Shown here one piece after another: positions 7,449 through 16,146 of a stretch of 45,134 bases of DNA (position 1 is the stretch's first letter; every line of letters starts with the position of its first letter). The notes beneath the pieces are model-generated. The model was not told the origin of the DNA. It saw only the letters and a list, made by a program, of their open reading frames with translations, and did no database searches. The DNA comes from Planctomycetota bacterium (GTDB lineage Bacteria; Planctomycetota; Phycisphaerae; UBA1845; JANYLN01). The stretch lies in contig JANYLN010000048.1 of assembly GCA_025357795.1 (NCBI GenBank), positions 1-45,134 of the forward strand. The letters are read 5' to 3'. The position numbers and the translations under genes are program-made.

Positions 7449-10187
7449 GTGAGCCAAACACCCCTACCGTCCGTCGAACGTAGCGACAAGGACCGTACTG
7501 TCCTCATCGTCCCCCACACCCACTGGGACCGCGAATGGTACTGGTCCCTCGCAACCTACCGCCACCGCCTGATCGACATGCTCGACGATGTGATAGACCG
7601 CCTCTGCCGTCCCGACGACCCTGACGGCCTGCCCGTCTTCTGGCTCGACAGCCAGGTCGCCCCCCTGCTCGACTACCTCGAAAGCAAGCCCGAGCAGGCC
7701 GAGCCCCTCCGCCGCCTCGTCCGCGAAAACAAACTCCGCATCGGCCCCTGGTTCATCCAGGGCGACGAGCACCTCGTCGATGGTGAATCCTGCGTCCGCA
7801 ACCTCCTGCTAGGCCGCTTCCACGGTGCCGCCTTCGGCCCGCTCCAAACGGTAGGCTACGTCCCCGACCAGTTCGGCCACACCGCCCAACTGCCCCAGAT
7901 CCTCCGCAAGGCCGGCATCGACAACGCCGTCTTCTGGCGCGGCATCGTCGACCAGCAGCAAAACCGCCTCACCTGGCGCGGCCCCGACGGCTCCGAGGTC
8001 CTCGTCCTCTGGCTCCAGGACTCCTACGCCAACGCCATGGAAATGCCCGACGACCTCGCCAGCGCCGTCGCCAAACTCAAGCAAGCCATCGCCAAGGACC
8101 GCCCCTTCAACGCCGACGGCGTCCGCCTGCTGATGGCCGGCGTAGACCACGCCCTGCCCGCCCCCCTGGCCAAACAAGCAGCCGCCGCTCTCGCCAGCGA
8201 ATGGGCCCTCCCCGTCCGCATCGCAGGCCTCGACGAGGTGATCGCCGAAGCCCGTCGCGCCGCCCCCGCCAACCGGCCGACGCTCCAAGGCGAACTGCTC
8301 TACAGCCCCCCGCTCTACGGCTGCTGGACCAGCCGTATCAACCTCAAGCAGGCCAACGACCGCGCCAGCCGCCTCCTCGAGACTTGGGCCGAACCCCTCG
8401 CCGCCCTCGCCCTCTGGCACGCCGGCATCGACCTGCGAGCCGAACTCCGCACCGCTTGGCGCCACCTCGTGCTCAACCACCCGCACGACAGCATCTGCGG
8501 CTGCAGCATCGACGAGGTCCACCGCGAGATGATGCCCCGCTTCGAGGCCGCCCAGACCATCGCCTGCAACGTCGCCACCCGCGCCGCCCAGGCCCTACAG
8601 CTCGCCGCCGCCTTCCCCCACCGCAAACTCGACGTCCTCAGCCGCTCGATCGACTGGATCCAGGACCGCCCCCCAACCTGCCTGACCCTCTGGAACCCGA
8701 CGGGCCGCCCCATCGCCGAAACCTTCCTCGCCGAAATCCTCTGGCCCGACCAGGTCGCCGGCCTGCGGATCACCGACGCCGCAGGCCGCGTCCTGCCGAC
8801 CCAGGTCATCGAGCAGGAACCGCACGGCTTCCGCCGCTGGCGCCCCAACGGCAACCCGACCCGCCATAAGGGCCTCCGCTTTCTCCTGGCGATCCAGCCC
8901 GCCGAGCCCCTCCGCGCCTGCGGCCTGACCGCCCTGCAAATCGAGCCGACCGCAGGCCCTGCCCAGCTCGACCACACCCAGCAAACCGAGCGGACCAGCC
9001 ACCGCGCCGAGACCGCGCTAGCCGCCGTAACCGTCACTCTCAACATTCTGGAAAACGACACCCTGCGCCTCGAAGTCCACCCCGACGCCTCCTGCGACCT
9101 GCTGCACAAGCCCACGGGCCAGACCTTCCGCCGCCTGTGCACCCTCGCCGACTCCGGCGAGGCAGGCGACTCCTACACCCACATCACCCCCGTCCGCGAC
9201 GAGCAGGTCCTCCCCGAACCGGGCGCCACCGCGCTGACGATCTCCGGCCCGCTGTTTTGCCAGATCGAAGTCCGCACGAAGATGCGCCTCCCCGCCAGCC
9301 GCTCCGCCGACAAGCGGGGCCGCTCCCCGCGCCGCACCCCCTGCCCCGTCGTCGTCCGCTACAGCCTCGCCGCCGGCTCGCCCTATGCCCACGTCGAGAT
9401 CGACTTCGCCAACCGCGCCCGCGATCACCTGCTGCGCGCCCTCTTCCCGACGAACCAGCCGCATGCCGCGGCCGGCTTGTCCGCCACTGCAGCCCATGAC
9501 CACGTCGCCAGCGTCCCCTTCGCCGGCCTCAAGCGCAGCCCGCTGCCCGTCGAATGGCAACAAACCGATCGAGGCCAGACCCCCCTCTGGCCCGATGGCT
9601 GGCCCCAACTGGGCTGGATCGACCTGCCCGCACCCGGCGCCAGCCTCGCTATTGTCGCCCCCGGCACGCCCCACTACGACATCCAGCCCGATGGCACCTG
9701 CCGCGTGAACCTGTTGCGGACCTTCGGCTACCTCATCTGGGGTTGGGAGCCGATGTACCCCACCCCCCAGGGCCAATGCCCGGGCCGGCACCGTTTCACC
9801 TTCGGCCTCTACCCCCACACCGCCGACCACGTCGCCGCCCAGGTTGACGCCATCTCCCAGACCGTCGCCCTCGCCCCCCGCGCGATCCTGGGCCAGCCGC
9901 TCCCAGCCGCACTGCTCGAGAATCCCGTAGTCTCTCTTTCCCCGACCGCCCTCCGCGTCACCGCCCTCAAGCCCGCCGACCAGGGTAACGCCCTCGTCCT
10001 CCGCATCCTGAATGACACCGACCAGCCCGTAGACGCAACCATCCAGGTGAACCTCCCCTTCACCCGGATCATCGAAGCCGACCTGCTCGAGCAGCCCCTC
10101 GCCGCCAACCGCCTGGCGCGGACACCCACCGGCGTGACCCTGCCGATGCAGCCCTACGAACTCGTAACCCTGCTCCTGGAGCGATGA
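7449..10187 (+). CDS. Alpha-mannosidase, glycoside hydrolase family 38
   Basis: A 912-residue retaining alpha-mannosidase. The GTG at 7449 is chosen because GGAGG (7438-7442) lies 6 nt upstream; the longer frame runs through the hairpin cluster. The zinc-site motif PHTHWDREWYW is at residues 22-32. The nucleophile Asp is expected at 140 in VPDQFGH. The conserved central-domain motif CGCSIDEVHREM lies near residue 350. The rest is the beta-rich C-terminal region usual for bacterial GH38 enzymes, and length fits the family. No signal peptide is visible, so the enzyme is probably cytoplasmic, acting on imported mannosides or mannosyl oligosaccharides. Confidence 0.92.
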   Translation: MSQTPLPSVERSDKDRTVLIVPHTHWDREWYWSLATYRHRLIDMLDDVIDRLCRPDDPDGLPVFWLDSQVAPLLDYLESKPEQAEPLRRLVRENKLRIGPWFIQGDEHLVDGESCVRNLLLGRFHGAAFGPLQTVGYVPDQFGHTAQLPQILRKAGIDNAVFWRGIVDQQQNRLTWRGPDGSEVLVLWLQDSYANAMEMPDDLASAVAKLKQAIAKDRPFNADGVRLLMAGVDHALPAPLAKQAAAALASEWALPVRIAGLDEVIAEARRAAPANRPTLQGELLYSPPLYGCWTSRINLKQANDRASRLLETWAEPLAALALWHAGIDLRAELRTAWRHLVLNHPHDSICGCSIDEVHREMMPRFEAAQTIACNVATRAAQALQLAAAFPHRKLDVLSRSIDWIQDRPPTCLTLWNPTGRPIAETFLAEILWPDQVAGLRITDAAGRVLPTQVIEQEPHGFRRWRPNGNPTRHKGLRFLLAIQPAEPLRACGLTALQIEPTAGPAQLDHTQQTERTSHRAETALAAVTVTLNILENDTLRLEVHPDASCDLLHKPTGQTFRRLCTLADSGEAGDSYTHITPVRDEQVLPEPGATALTISGPLFCQIEVRTKMRLPASRSADKRGRSPRRTPCPVVVRYSLAAGSPYAHVEIDFANRARDHLLRALFPTNQPHAAAGLSATAAHDHVASVPFAGLKRSPLPVEWQQTDRGQTPLWPDGWPQLGWIDLPAPGASLAIVAPGTPHYDIQPDGTCRVNLLRTFGYLIWGWEPMYPTPQGQCPGRHRFTFGLYPHTADHVAAQVDAISQTVALAPRAILGQPLPAALLENPVVSLSPTALRVTALKPADQGNALVLRILNDTDQPVDATIQVNLPFTRIIEADLLEQPLAANRLARTPTGVTLPMQPYELVTLLLER

Positions 10188-10299
10188 CCGCCCTGACTGC
10201 CCCAATCCCGATGCGCCACCGTTCGCCCTGCCGGGCCCCGCGCCCTATCATCTCGTGAGCGCGCTGGCCCTAATGGTCTGACGCCCAAGGAGACGCATC

Positions 10300-10746
10300 A
10301 TGCAGACACTGCAGGCAACGCTATCTCTGGTAGGCCGCATCCTCCTCGCGGCCATCTTCGTCATCTCCGGCATAGGCAAGGTCATAGCCGCCGAAGGAAC
10401 CCAGCAGCACATGGGCGCCGCCGGCCTCCCCCTCGTGCCCGTACTCTACGTCCTGACGGTCATCGTCGAGATAGGAGGCGGCCTCATGATCGTACTAGGC
10501 TGGAACGCCCGCATCGCCGCCGTCATTGTCTTCCTGTTCCTGATCCCCGTGACCCTTACGTTCCACACCCACTGGGAAACCCCCGACCAGAAAATGATGC
10601 AGCTGGGCCAGCTCTACAAGAACCTCTCAATCATGGGCGGCCTGCTGCTGCTCGTCGCCTTCGGCCCCGGCCCCCTCAGCGTGGATGGCCAAGCCCCCCG
10701 CATCACCCGCGCCGAGCGACGCGAACAAACTCGCCCCCACATTTAG
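10300..10746 (+). CDS. DoxX family membrane protein
   Basis: A 148-residue protein with four hydrophobic helices. The start LVGRILLAAIFVISGIGKV is the typical DoxX first helix, and the pattern HMGAAGLPLVPVL followed by IVEIGGGLMIVLGW matches the family. AAGGAG (10288-10293) precedes the ATG. DoxX-like proteins are integral membrane proteins linked with redox or quinone functions in some bacteria; the role here is unknown. The TAG stop falls inside dispersed repeat R4, so the last residues (about RREQTRPHI) may have been set by repeat insertion. Confidence 0.88.
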   Translation: MQTLQATLSLVGRILLAAIFVISGIGKVIAAEGTQQHMGAAGLPLVPVLYVLTVIVEIGGGLMIVLGWNARIAAVIVFLFLIPVTLTFHTHWETPDQKMMQLGQLYKNLSIMGGLLLLVAFGPGPLSVDGQAPRITRAERREQTRPHI

Positions 10747-10785
10747 CCGGCCCGCTCGCGGGCCGCGTGTTCGCCGTGGTTCTGG
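10733..10785 (+). repeat. Dispersed repeat R4, copy 1
   Basis: Contains ATTTAGCCGG followed by the hairpin GGCCCG-CTCG-CGGGCC (10749-10764) and a GCCGTTGCC tail. The reverse complement occurs near 40916-40985 with stem GGCTCG/CGAGCC. The fourth stem pair differs in both members (C-G versus T-A), a compensatory change. Confidence 0.7.
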
Positions 10786-10893
10786 CCGTTGCCACCCGCA
10801 ACCCGGAACCCGTTTCCCTCCCCCGCCTATGATGATAAAGAGCCCGCCCGCCACGCCGGGCCGTCCCATACATCGCAGCAAACGAGGCGTACC

Positions 10894-13020
10894 ATGACCG
10901 ACTCGCCCCATCAGCCCGCGCCCGCCCAACCCCCAGGCCGCAACCGCCTCCGCTTCGAGCAGAGCCCCTACCTCCTGCAGCACAAGGACAACCCCGTTGA
11001 CTGGTACGCCTGGTCCGACGAAGCCTTCGACACCGCACGCCGCGACAACAAGCCCATCTTCCTGTCGATAGGCTACTCCACCTGCCACTGGTGCCACGTC
11101 ATGGAGCACGAGTCCTTCGAGGACCCCCAGGTCGCCTCCCTCATGAATGACACCTTCGTCAACATCAAGGTCGACCGCGAGGAACGCCCTGACCTCGACG
11201 CCGTCTACATGGCCGTCTGCCAGATGCTCACCCGCAGCGGCGGCTGGCCCCTCACCATCGTCATGACCCCCGACCGCAAACCCTTCTTCGCCGCCACCTA
11301 CATCCCCAAACAAACCCGGTTCGGCCGCACCGGCATGCTCCAACTCGTCCCCAAACTCCGCGAGATCTGGCAGACCCGCCGCCATGACGCCGCCCAATCC
11401 GCCGACCAGATCCTTGTCGCCCTGCAGGACACCGAAAAGGCCGCCCCCCCAGCCGACGCCCTCTCCCTCGACACCCTCACCGCCACCTGGCAGCAGATCA
11501 GCGAGCATTTCGACCCCGTCTACGGCGGCTTCGGCCAGGCCCCCAAGTTCCCCTCGCCCCACAACCTGCTCTTCCTGCTGCGCTACTGGAAACGCACCGC
11601 CAACGACCAGCCCCTGCTCATGGTCGAAAAAACCATCCAGGCGATCCGCCGGGGCGGCGTCTACGACCAGGTCGGCCTCGGCATGCACCGCTACTCCGTC
11701 GACCGCGAGTGGCGAGTCCCCCACTTCGAAAAAATGCTCTACGACCAGGCCCTCTACGCCATGACTTGCGTGGAAACGTATCAGGCGACCGGCAAACGCA
11801 TATATGCGGACATCGCCCGCGAGGTCTTCACCTACGTCCTGCGCGACATGACCGACCCCGCAGGCGGCTTCTACTCCGCCCAGGACGCCGACAGCGAAGG
11901 CGTCGAGGGCAAGTTCTACGTCTGGACCGAGGCCGAGATCCGCCAGCTCCTCACCCCCGAAGAAGCTGCCCTCGTGATCGAGACTTACAACGTCCGCCCG
12001 GACGGCAACTACCACGACGAAGCCTCAGGCGAGTCAACAGGTTCTAATATTCTGTATCGTTCCGACCCGATGCAGCCCGAGGACGAGATCATCATCACGA
12101 CCCGCGACCCCGCCGACTTGCCCCGGCTCGAACAGGCCCGCCAGAAACTCTTCGAAGCCCGCGAAAAACGCATCCACCCCGGCAAGGACGACAAGATCCT
12201 GACCGACTGGAACGGTCTTCTCATCGCCGCTCTCGCCCAGGCCGCCGCCGCCTTCGACCAGCCCGAATATGCCCAGGCCGCCGGAACCGCCGCCGATTTC
12301 CTCCTCGATCGCCTCCGCACCCCCGCAGGCCGCCTCCTGCACCGCTATCGCCAGGGCCACGCCGGCATCCCCGCCAACCTCGACGATTACGCCTTCCTCG
12401 CCTGGGGCTTGATCGAACTCTACGAAGCAACCTTCGACGTGCAGCGACTCCAGACCGCCCTGCAGTTGACCGACGACATGATCCAGCACTTCTGGGACCC
12501 CGACGCAGGCGGCTTCTTCTTCACCCCCGACGATGGCGAGCCGCTGCCGATCCGCCAGAAGCCCGTCTACGACGGCGCGGTCCCCTCCGGCAACTCTGTC
12601 GCGATGTACAACCTGCTGCGCCTCGCCCGCCTGACAGGCCGCACCAACTACGAGGAAAAGGCCGCGCACCTCAGCCGCCTCTTCGCCCCCCAGGTCCGCC
12701 ACGCCCCCCTCGCCTACACCCAGATGCTCGTCGCCATCGACTTCGCCATAGGCCCCAGCTACGAAGTCGTCATAGCCGGCCCCTCCAACGCCCCCGCCAC
12801 CCGCAAAATGCTCGCCGCCTTGGCAGGCCGCTTCATCCCCAACAAGGTGGTCCTGCTCCGCCCCACCGACCAGCCCGCCCCCGCCATCACCCAACTAGCC
12901 CCCTTCACCGCCAACCAGACCACCTCCGATGGCCGCGCCACCGCCTACGTCTGCGAACACTTCCACTGCCACAAGCCCGTAACCGACGTCCAGCAGATGC
13001 TGGACCTGCTGCACGCCTGA
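10894..13020 (+). CDS. DUF255 thioredoxin-fold protein (YyaL/SSP411 family)
   Basis: A 708-residue protein. The N-terminal 160 residues form the DUF255 thioredoxin-like domain: NPVDWYAW near 33, then [15 protein letters not shown] with the CxxC pair at Cys64/Cys67, then [11 protein letters not shown]. The remainder matches the (alpha/alpha)6-barrel region seen in N-acylglucosamine 2-epimerase-like proteins ([44 protein letters not shown]). Family length is similar (about 650-750). The biochemical role is not established; a disulfide or redox function is suggested by the CxxC. The ATG at 10894 is chosen because upstream codons overlap repeat R4; only a weak GAGG precedes it. Confidence 0.9.
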   Translation: MTDSPHQPAPAQPPGRNRLRFEQSPYLLQHKDNPVDWYAWSDEAFDTARRDNKPIFLSIGYSTCHWCHVMEHESFEDPQVASLMNDTFVNIKVDREERPDLDAVYMAVCQMLTRSGGWPLTIVMTPDRKPFFAATYIPKQTRFGRTGMLQLVPKLREIWQTRRHDAAQSADQILVALQDTEKAAPPADALSLDTLTATWQQISEHFDPVYGGFGQAPKFPSPHNLLFLLRYWKRTANDQPLLMVEKTIQAIRRGGVYDQVGLGMHRYSVDREWRVPHFEKMLYDQALYAMTCVETYQATGKRIYADIAREVFTYVLRDMTDPAGGFYSAQDADSEGVEGKFYVWTEAEIRQLLTPEEAALVIETYNVRPDGNYHDEASGESTGSNILYRSDPMQPEDEIIITTRDPADLPRLEQARQKLFEAREKRIHPGKDDKILTDWNGLLIAALAQAAAAFDQPEYAQAAGTAADFLLDRLRTPAGRLLHRYRQGHAGIPANLDDYAFLAWGLIELYEATFDVQRLQTALQLTDDMIQHFWDPDAGGFFFTPDDGEPLPIRQKPVYDGAVPSGNSVAMYNLLRLARLTGRTNYEEKAAHLSRLFAPQVRHAPLAYTQMLVAIDFAIGPSYEVVIAGPSNAPATRKMLAALAGRFIPNKVVLLRPTDQPAPAITQLAPFTANQTTSDGRATAYVCEHFHCHKPVTDVQQMLDLLHA

Positions 13021-13329
13021 ACAGGCCTTATCCTTACTTGGCGCCCGCGCCGTGTCTTTGTTTGACGAAGGACTGTTCGAGTTCCCGCTTCAGCGGGTCC
13101 GTGGCTGTTGTCGTTGCTCAATGCCGTTGGCCTGCTGGACGACCGGTAATCTGTGCCCGCATGCCCCGGCGCAGCCGCCGAACCGTCGTTGCTATACCGA
13201 CAGGAGACAAACCCGCGATGCGAAAGGAAAGGAACCGGATCATCCCAGATCGCGACATCTGTAGCGGTTGCCGTTACCCGACCCCCAAACCCCAACCCGA
13301 CCCCCAACCGCCGCCGCCGGCCCCCACCC
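13021..13329. repeat. Intergenic spacer with dispersed repeat R1, copy 2 (13037-13120)
   Basis: The spacer between the DUF255 gene and the convergent TPR-SPOR gene. Positions 13037-13120 repeat 3746-3830 with a few substitutions, including the CCCGCT/AGCGGG hairpin. The rest contains GTTGCCGTT-type low-complexity sequence and a Pro-codon-rich run near 13290-13340. No gene is seen. Confidence 0.75.
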
Positions 13330-14139
13330 CTACGGCACCACCACCGCATCCTTGACCACCACCCGCAGCCGCGCCAGATCGATGCACGCATCCTTGTACG
13401 TCGGGTACCGCCCCACGTAGATCACGTACCGCGGCTCCTGCCCGACGATCGTCATTGACCGCCGCGCATCCAGCCCGCTCTGGCGCAACCGCCCCACCTG
13501 CACGTCCGCGTTCTTGACCTGGCTGTACATGCCGCACTGGATCGAGAAGAACCGCCCCGGCCACGCCAGCCGCCGCTTCGCCAGCGGCGAATAGCTGCTG
13601 CTCGGGTAACCATCCACCACCCGCGCCAGACAGATGCGAGCCTCGTCCCACTGCCCGATCCGCTGCAACGCAATCGCATACCGGTAGTAGATCTCATCCT
13701 TGGGAGGCTGCTCATCCAGCCCCACGATCGCCTGCCGGTAGTGCTCCACGGCCTTGATCGGCTTGTCCTGCATCATCGCGACATAGCCCAGGATCGCATG
13801 CACCTTCGCGGTCAGGTCCTTCCGCTTGGAGTACTCCAGCGCCCGGCTGAAGTCCGCCTCCGCGCTGGCATACTGCTTCTGCTGCACCCGCGCCATGCCC
13901 CGCAGGTAGTACGCCTCCGCCACCACCGGGGTGTTGTGGTACTTCTCGATGAAGACCGCCGCCTGGTTTTCCGCCTGCGGCCAGCGATTGCTGTTATAGT
14001 CGGCGTTGGCGGACTCCAGCAGGTTGACCGCATCGGGCGAGACCGTCACGCACCCGCCCGCAACAAGCAGGTACAGCCCCATTCCCAGTGTCAAAAATGC
14101 AGGTACCGACAACGTACGAACCAGCTTGATAGCGCGCAT
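13330..14139 (-). CDS. TPR lipoprotein with C-terminal SPOR domain
   Basis: A 269-residue protein. The start at 14139 has GAGG 6 nt upstream; ATGs at 14145 and 14151 are alternatives, and the frame upstream of these is not coding-like. Residues 10-30 are hydrophobic and end in VAGGC, a slightly unusual lipobox with Cys30. Residues 35-190 hold TPR-type helical repeats (for example VVAEAYYLRGMARVQQKQYA). Residues 197-269 match a SPOR domain (FFSIQCGMY, RYVIYVGRYPTYKDA, DAVVVP), known to bind peptidoglycan stripped of stem peptides at division sites. It probably acts in the envelope. It is divergent from the acyl-CoA ligase, with a 220-bp shared promoter region. Confidence 0.85.
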   Translation of the reverse strand: MRAIKLVRTLSVPAFLTLGMGLYLLVAGGCVTVSPDAVNLLESANADYNSNRWPQAENQAAVFIEKYHNTPVVAEAYYLRGMARVQQKQYASAEADFSRALEYSKRKDLTAKVHAILGYVAMMQDKPIKAVEHYRQAIVGLDEQPPKDEIYYRYAIALQRIGQWDEARICLARVVDGYPSSSYSPLAKRRLAWPGRFFSIQCGMYSQVKNADVQVGRLRQSGLDARRSMTIVGQEPRYVIYVGRYPTYKDACIDLARLRVVVKDAVVVP

Positions 14140-14360
14140 ATCCATCCTCATTGGTCGCCTAGACTTCCACATTAGTTCGACGCCAACGGCCCATAAACTT
14201 GAGCCTGCCGGGCTGCCGGGGCTGCCCGCCACCCCGGCCGAGCCCCGCCGAACTGCCCTGGAATCGCATCGGGTGCTGCTACAACCGGACATCCTTGTCA
14301 CGCCGGACGTGCGCACCTGTACAATAGAGTAGCGAAGTGCAACCGTGAGGGAAGCTTATC

Positions 14361-15845
14361 ATGCTTCTGGACGCCCTGCGAGTAACCGCGGGTAAGTACC
14401 ACAATCGACTCGCCGTGACCGACCCCTTCGTGCAGTGGGACTACAGCCGCCTCGTGCTCGTCTCCGCCACGTTGCGGGACGTCATCCACTCCAACACCAA
14501 GGCCCCCAATGTCGCCCTCCTCCTGCCCTCGACAGGCCTCTTCGCCGCCAGCTATTTCGGCGCCCTCTGGGCGGCGAAGGTCCCCGTCCCGCTGAACTTC
14601 CTGCTGACCCCCCGCGAGATCCAGGCGATCATCGCCGACGCCGGCCTCGACCTCGTCCTCAGCGTCACCCCCCTCAAGGAACAGGCCCAGGCCTGCGGCT
14701 GCAAAGTCATCTACCTCGACCAGCTCAACCTCAAGGCCCGAGCCATCTGGCGCCACCTCCGCACCCTGCCCCGCCTGCCCCGCCTGCAGGACGATGACGT
14801 CGCCGCCATCCTCTACACCTCCGGCACCAGCGGCCAGCCCAAGGGCGTCTGCCTCACCCACCGCGGCATCTACGCCAACAGCCAGGGCTGCCTCCAACAC
14901 GCCCGCATTGACTCCGACCGCCGCTTCCTCGGCGTGCTGCCGCTGTTTCACACCTTTGGCCTGACCGGCCTGATGGTCCTGCCCCTGACTTTGGGGGCCA
15001 CCGTCCACTACCTGCCCCGCTTCCAGCCCGCCCATGTCGTCCGCGCAATCGAGGAAAAGAAGATCGATATCGTCATGGCCGTCCCCAGCATGCTCGCCAC
15101 CATCGCCCGCCTCAAAGACGTCCGCCCCGAGCAGTTCCGTTCGATCTACCTGATGATATCAGGCGGCGAACCCCTCCCGCGGAACGTCTTCGACCTGGTC
15201 CACAAGAACCTCGGCCTGACGGTCTACGAAGGCTACGGCATGACAGAGACCAGCCCCGTCATCGCCATCAACATGCCCTGGAAGCACAAGCCCGGTTCCG
15301 TCGGCACGCCCATCCCCGGCGCACACGTCCGCATCGTCGATGACGCAAACCGCCCCCTGCCCGCCGGCGCCACCGGCAACATCCAGGTCAGCGGCCCCAT
15401 CCTCATGAAAAGCTACTACAACAAGCCCGACTGGACCCGCGACATCCTCGACGACCAGGGCTGGCTCCACACAGGCGACATGGGCAACATCGACGCCGAC
15501 GGCTTCGTCACCATCTCAGGCCGCAAGAAAGAGATGATCATCATCGCAGGCGAGAACATCTTTCCCGCCGAGATCGAACGCATCCTCGAGATGCACCCCG
15601 CCGTCGCCCAGGCCGCCGTCATAGGCCGCCCCGACCTCACCCGAGGCGAGGTCCCCATCGCCTACATCCTGCCGCACGACGGCGCCACCGTCACCGATAT
15701 CGAACTCCGCCACTTCTGTCGCGACTCCCTCGCCGCCTACAAGATCCCCCGCGAGATCCACATTACCACCGATATGCCCCGCGGCCCTACCGGCAAGATC
15801 CACAAGCGCAAACTGCGGGAGATGCTGAAAACCGTTACGGGCTAG
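14361..15845 (+). CDS. AMP-forming acyl-CoA ligase (fatty-acid type)
   Basis: A 494-residue ANL-superfamily enzyme. It would adenylate a carboxylic acid, probably a fatty acid, and transfer it to CoA. Motifs in order: P-loop YTSGTSGQPKG (152-162), GYGMTETSP (near 293), and LHTGDMG with the hinge ISGRKKEMIIIAGENIFPAEIE. The catalytic lysine is in GPTGKIHK near the C-terminus. GAGGGA lies upstream of the ATG. Length fits compact fadD-like ligases. Chain-length preference cannot be read from the sequence, and aryl or short-chain acids are possible. Confidence 0.88.
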   Translation: MLLDALRVTAGKYHNRLAVTDPFVQWDYSRLVLVSATLRDVIHSNTKAPNVALLLPSTGLFAASYFGALWAAKVPVPLNFLLTPREIQAIIADAGLDLVLSVTPLKEQAQACGCKVIYLDQLNLKARAIWRHLRTLPRLPRLQDDDVAAILYTSGTSGQPKGVCLTHRGIYANSQGCLQHARIDSDRRFLGVLPLFHTFGLTGLMVLPLTLGATVHYLPRFQPAHVVRAIEEKKIDIVMAVPSMLATIARLKDVRPEQFRSIYLMISGGEPLPRNVFDLVHKNLGLTVYEGYGMTETSPVIAINMPWKHKPGSVGTPIPGAHVRIVDDANRPLPAGATGNIQVSGPILMKSYYNKPDWTRDILDDQGWLHTGDMGNIDADGFVTISGRKKEMIIIAGENIFPAEIERILEMHPAVAQAAVIGRPDLTRGEVPIAYILPHDGATVTDIELRHFCRDSLAAYKIPREIHITTDMPRGPTGKIHKRKLREMLKTVTG

Positions 15846-15924
15846 CGGGCGTATGCCGGCGGAGTCATCTGTGCGTGGACCCTTCCCAGCCCGCCGCGTC
15901 AGCACGGCTGTCTTCGCCGTTAGG

Positions 15925-16018
15925 TCAGATTCAGTTTGTGTGTAGCGCCAGGCATTTGGGTGCCATGGTCCTGCGCCGTTGCAGGACCATGCTGTCGCTC
16001 CCGCTAGAGATAATCTGA
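15925..16018 (+). repeat. Dispersed 94-bp element R2, copy 1
   Basis: Bounded by inverted ends TCAGATT (15925-15931) and AATCTGA (16012-16018). The centre is an 11-bp perfect hairpin CATGGTCCTGC/GCAGGACCATG (15964-15991) with loop GCCGTT. A second copy of equal length lies at 19494-19587. No coding potential is seen; it is MITE-like in form. Confidence 0.8.
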
Positions 16019-16060
16019 AAACGCTCTGGCCGTCCACGTAGTCCCCAGCGTTCCCAAGAA

Positions 16061-16104
16061 AAACCCCCGCGATCTCAACCGATCTCGCGGGGGTCCTCAT
16101 TTTC
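16061..16104. terminator. Bidirectional terminator between acyl-CoA ligase and DEAD-box-like gene
   Basis: CCCCCGCGA (16064-16072) pairs with TCGCGGGGG (16085-16093). The plus-strand side continues with TCCTCATTTT and the minus-strand side with TTTTTCTT, so it can end both convergent transcripts. Confidence 0.75.
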
Positions 16105-16146
16105 GCCGTTGCCATTACTCCGCCCGGCTGTTACTCAGCATTGCTG

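Noticed and set aside
10627-12015. A 462-residue minus-strand open frame opposite the DUF255 gene
   Set aside because: Antisense shadow of a strongly supported gene, with no start site and low-complexity composition.
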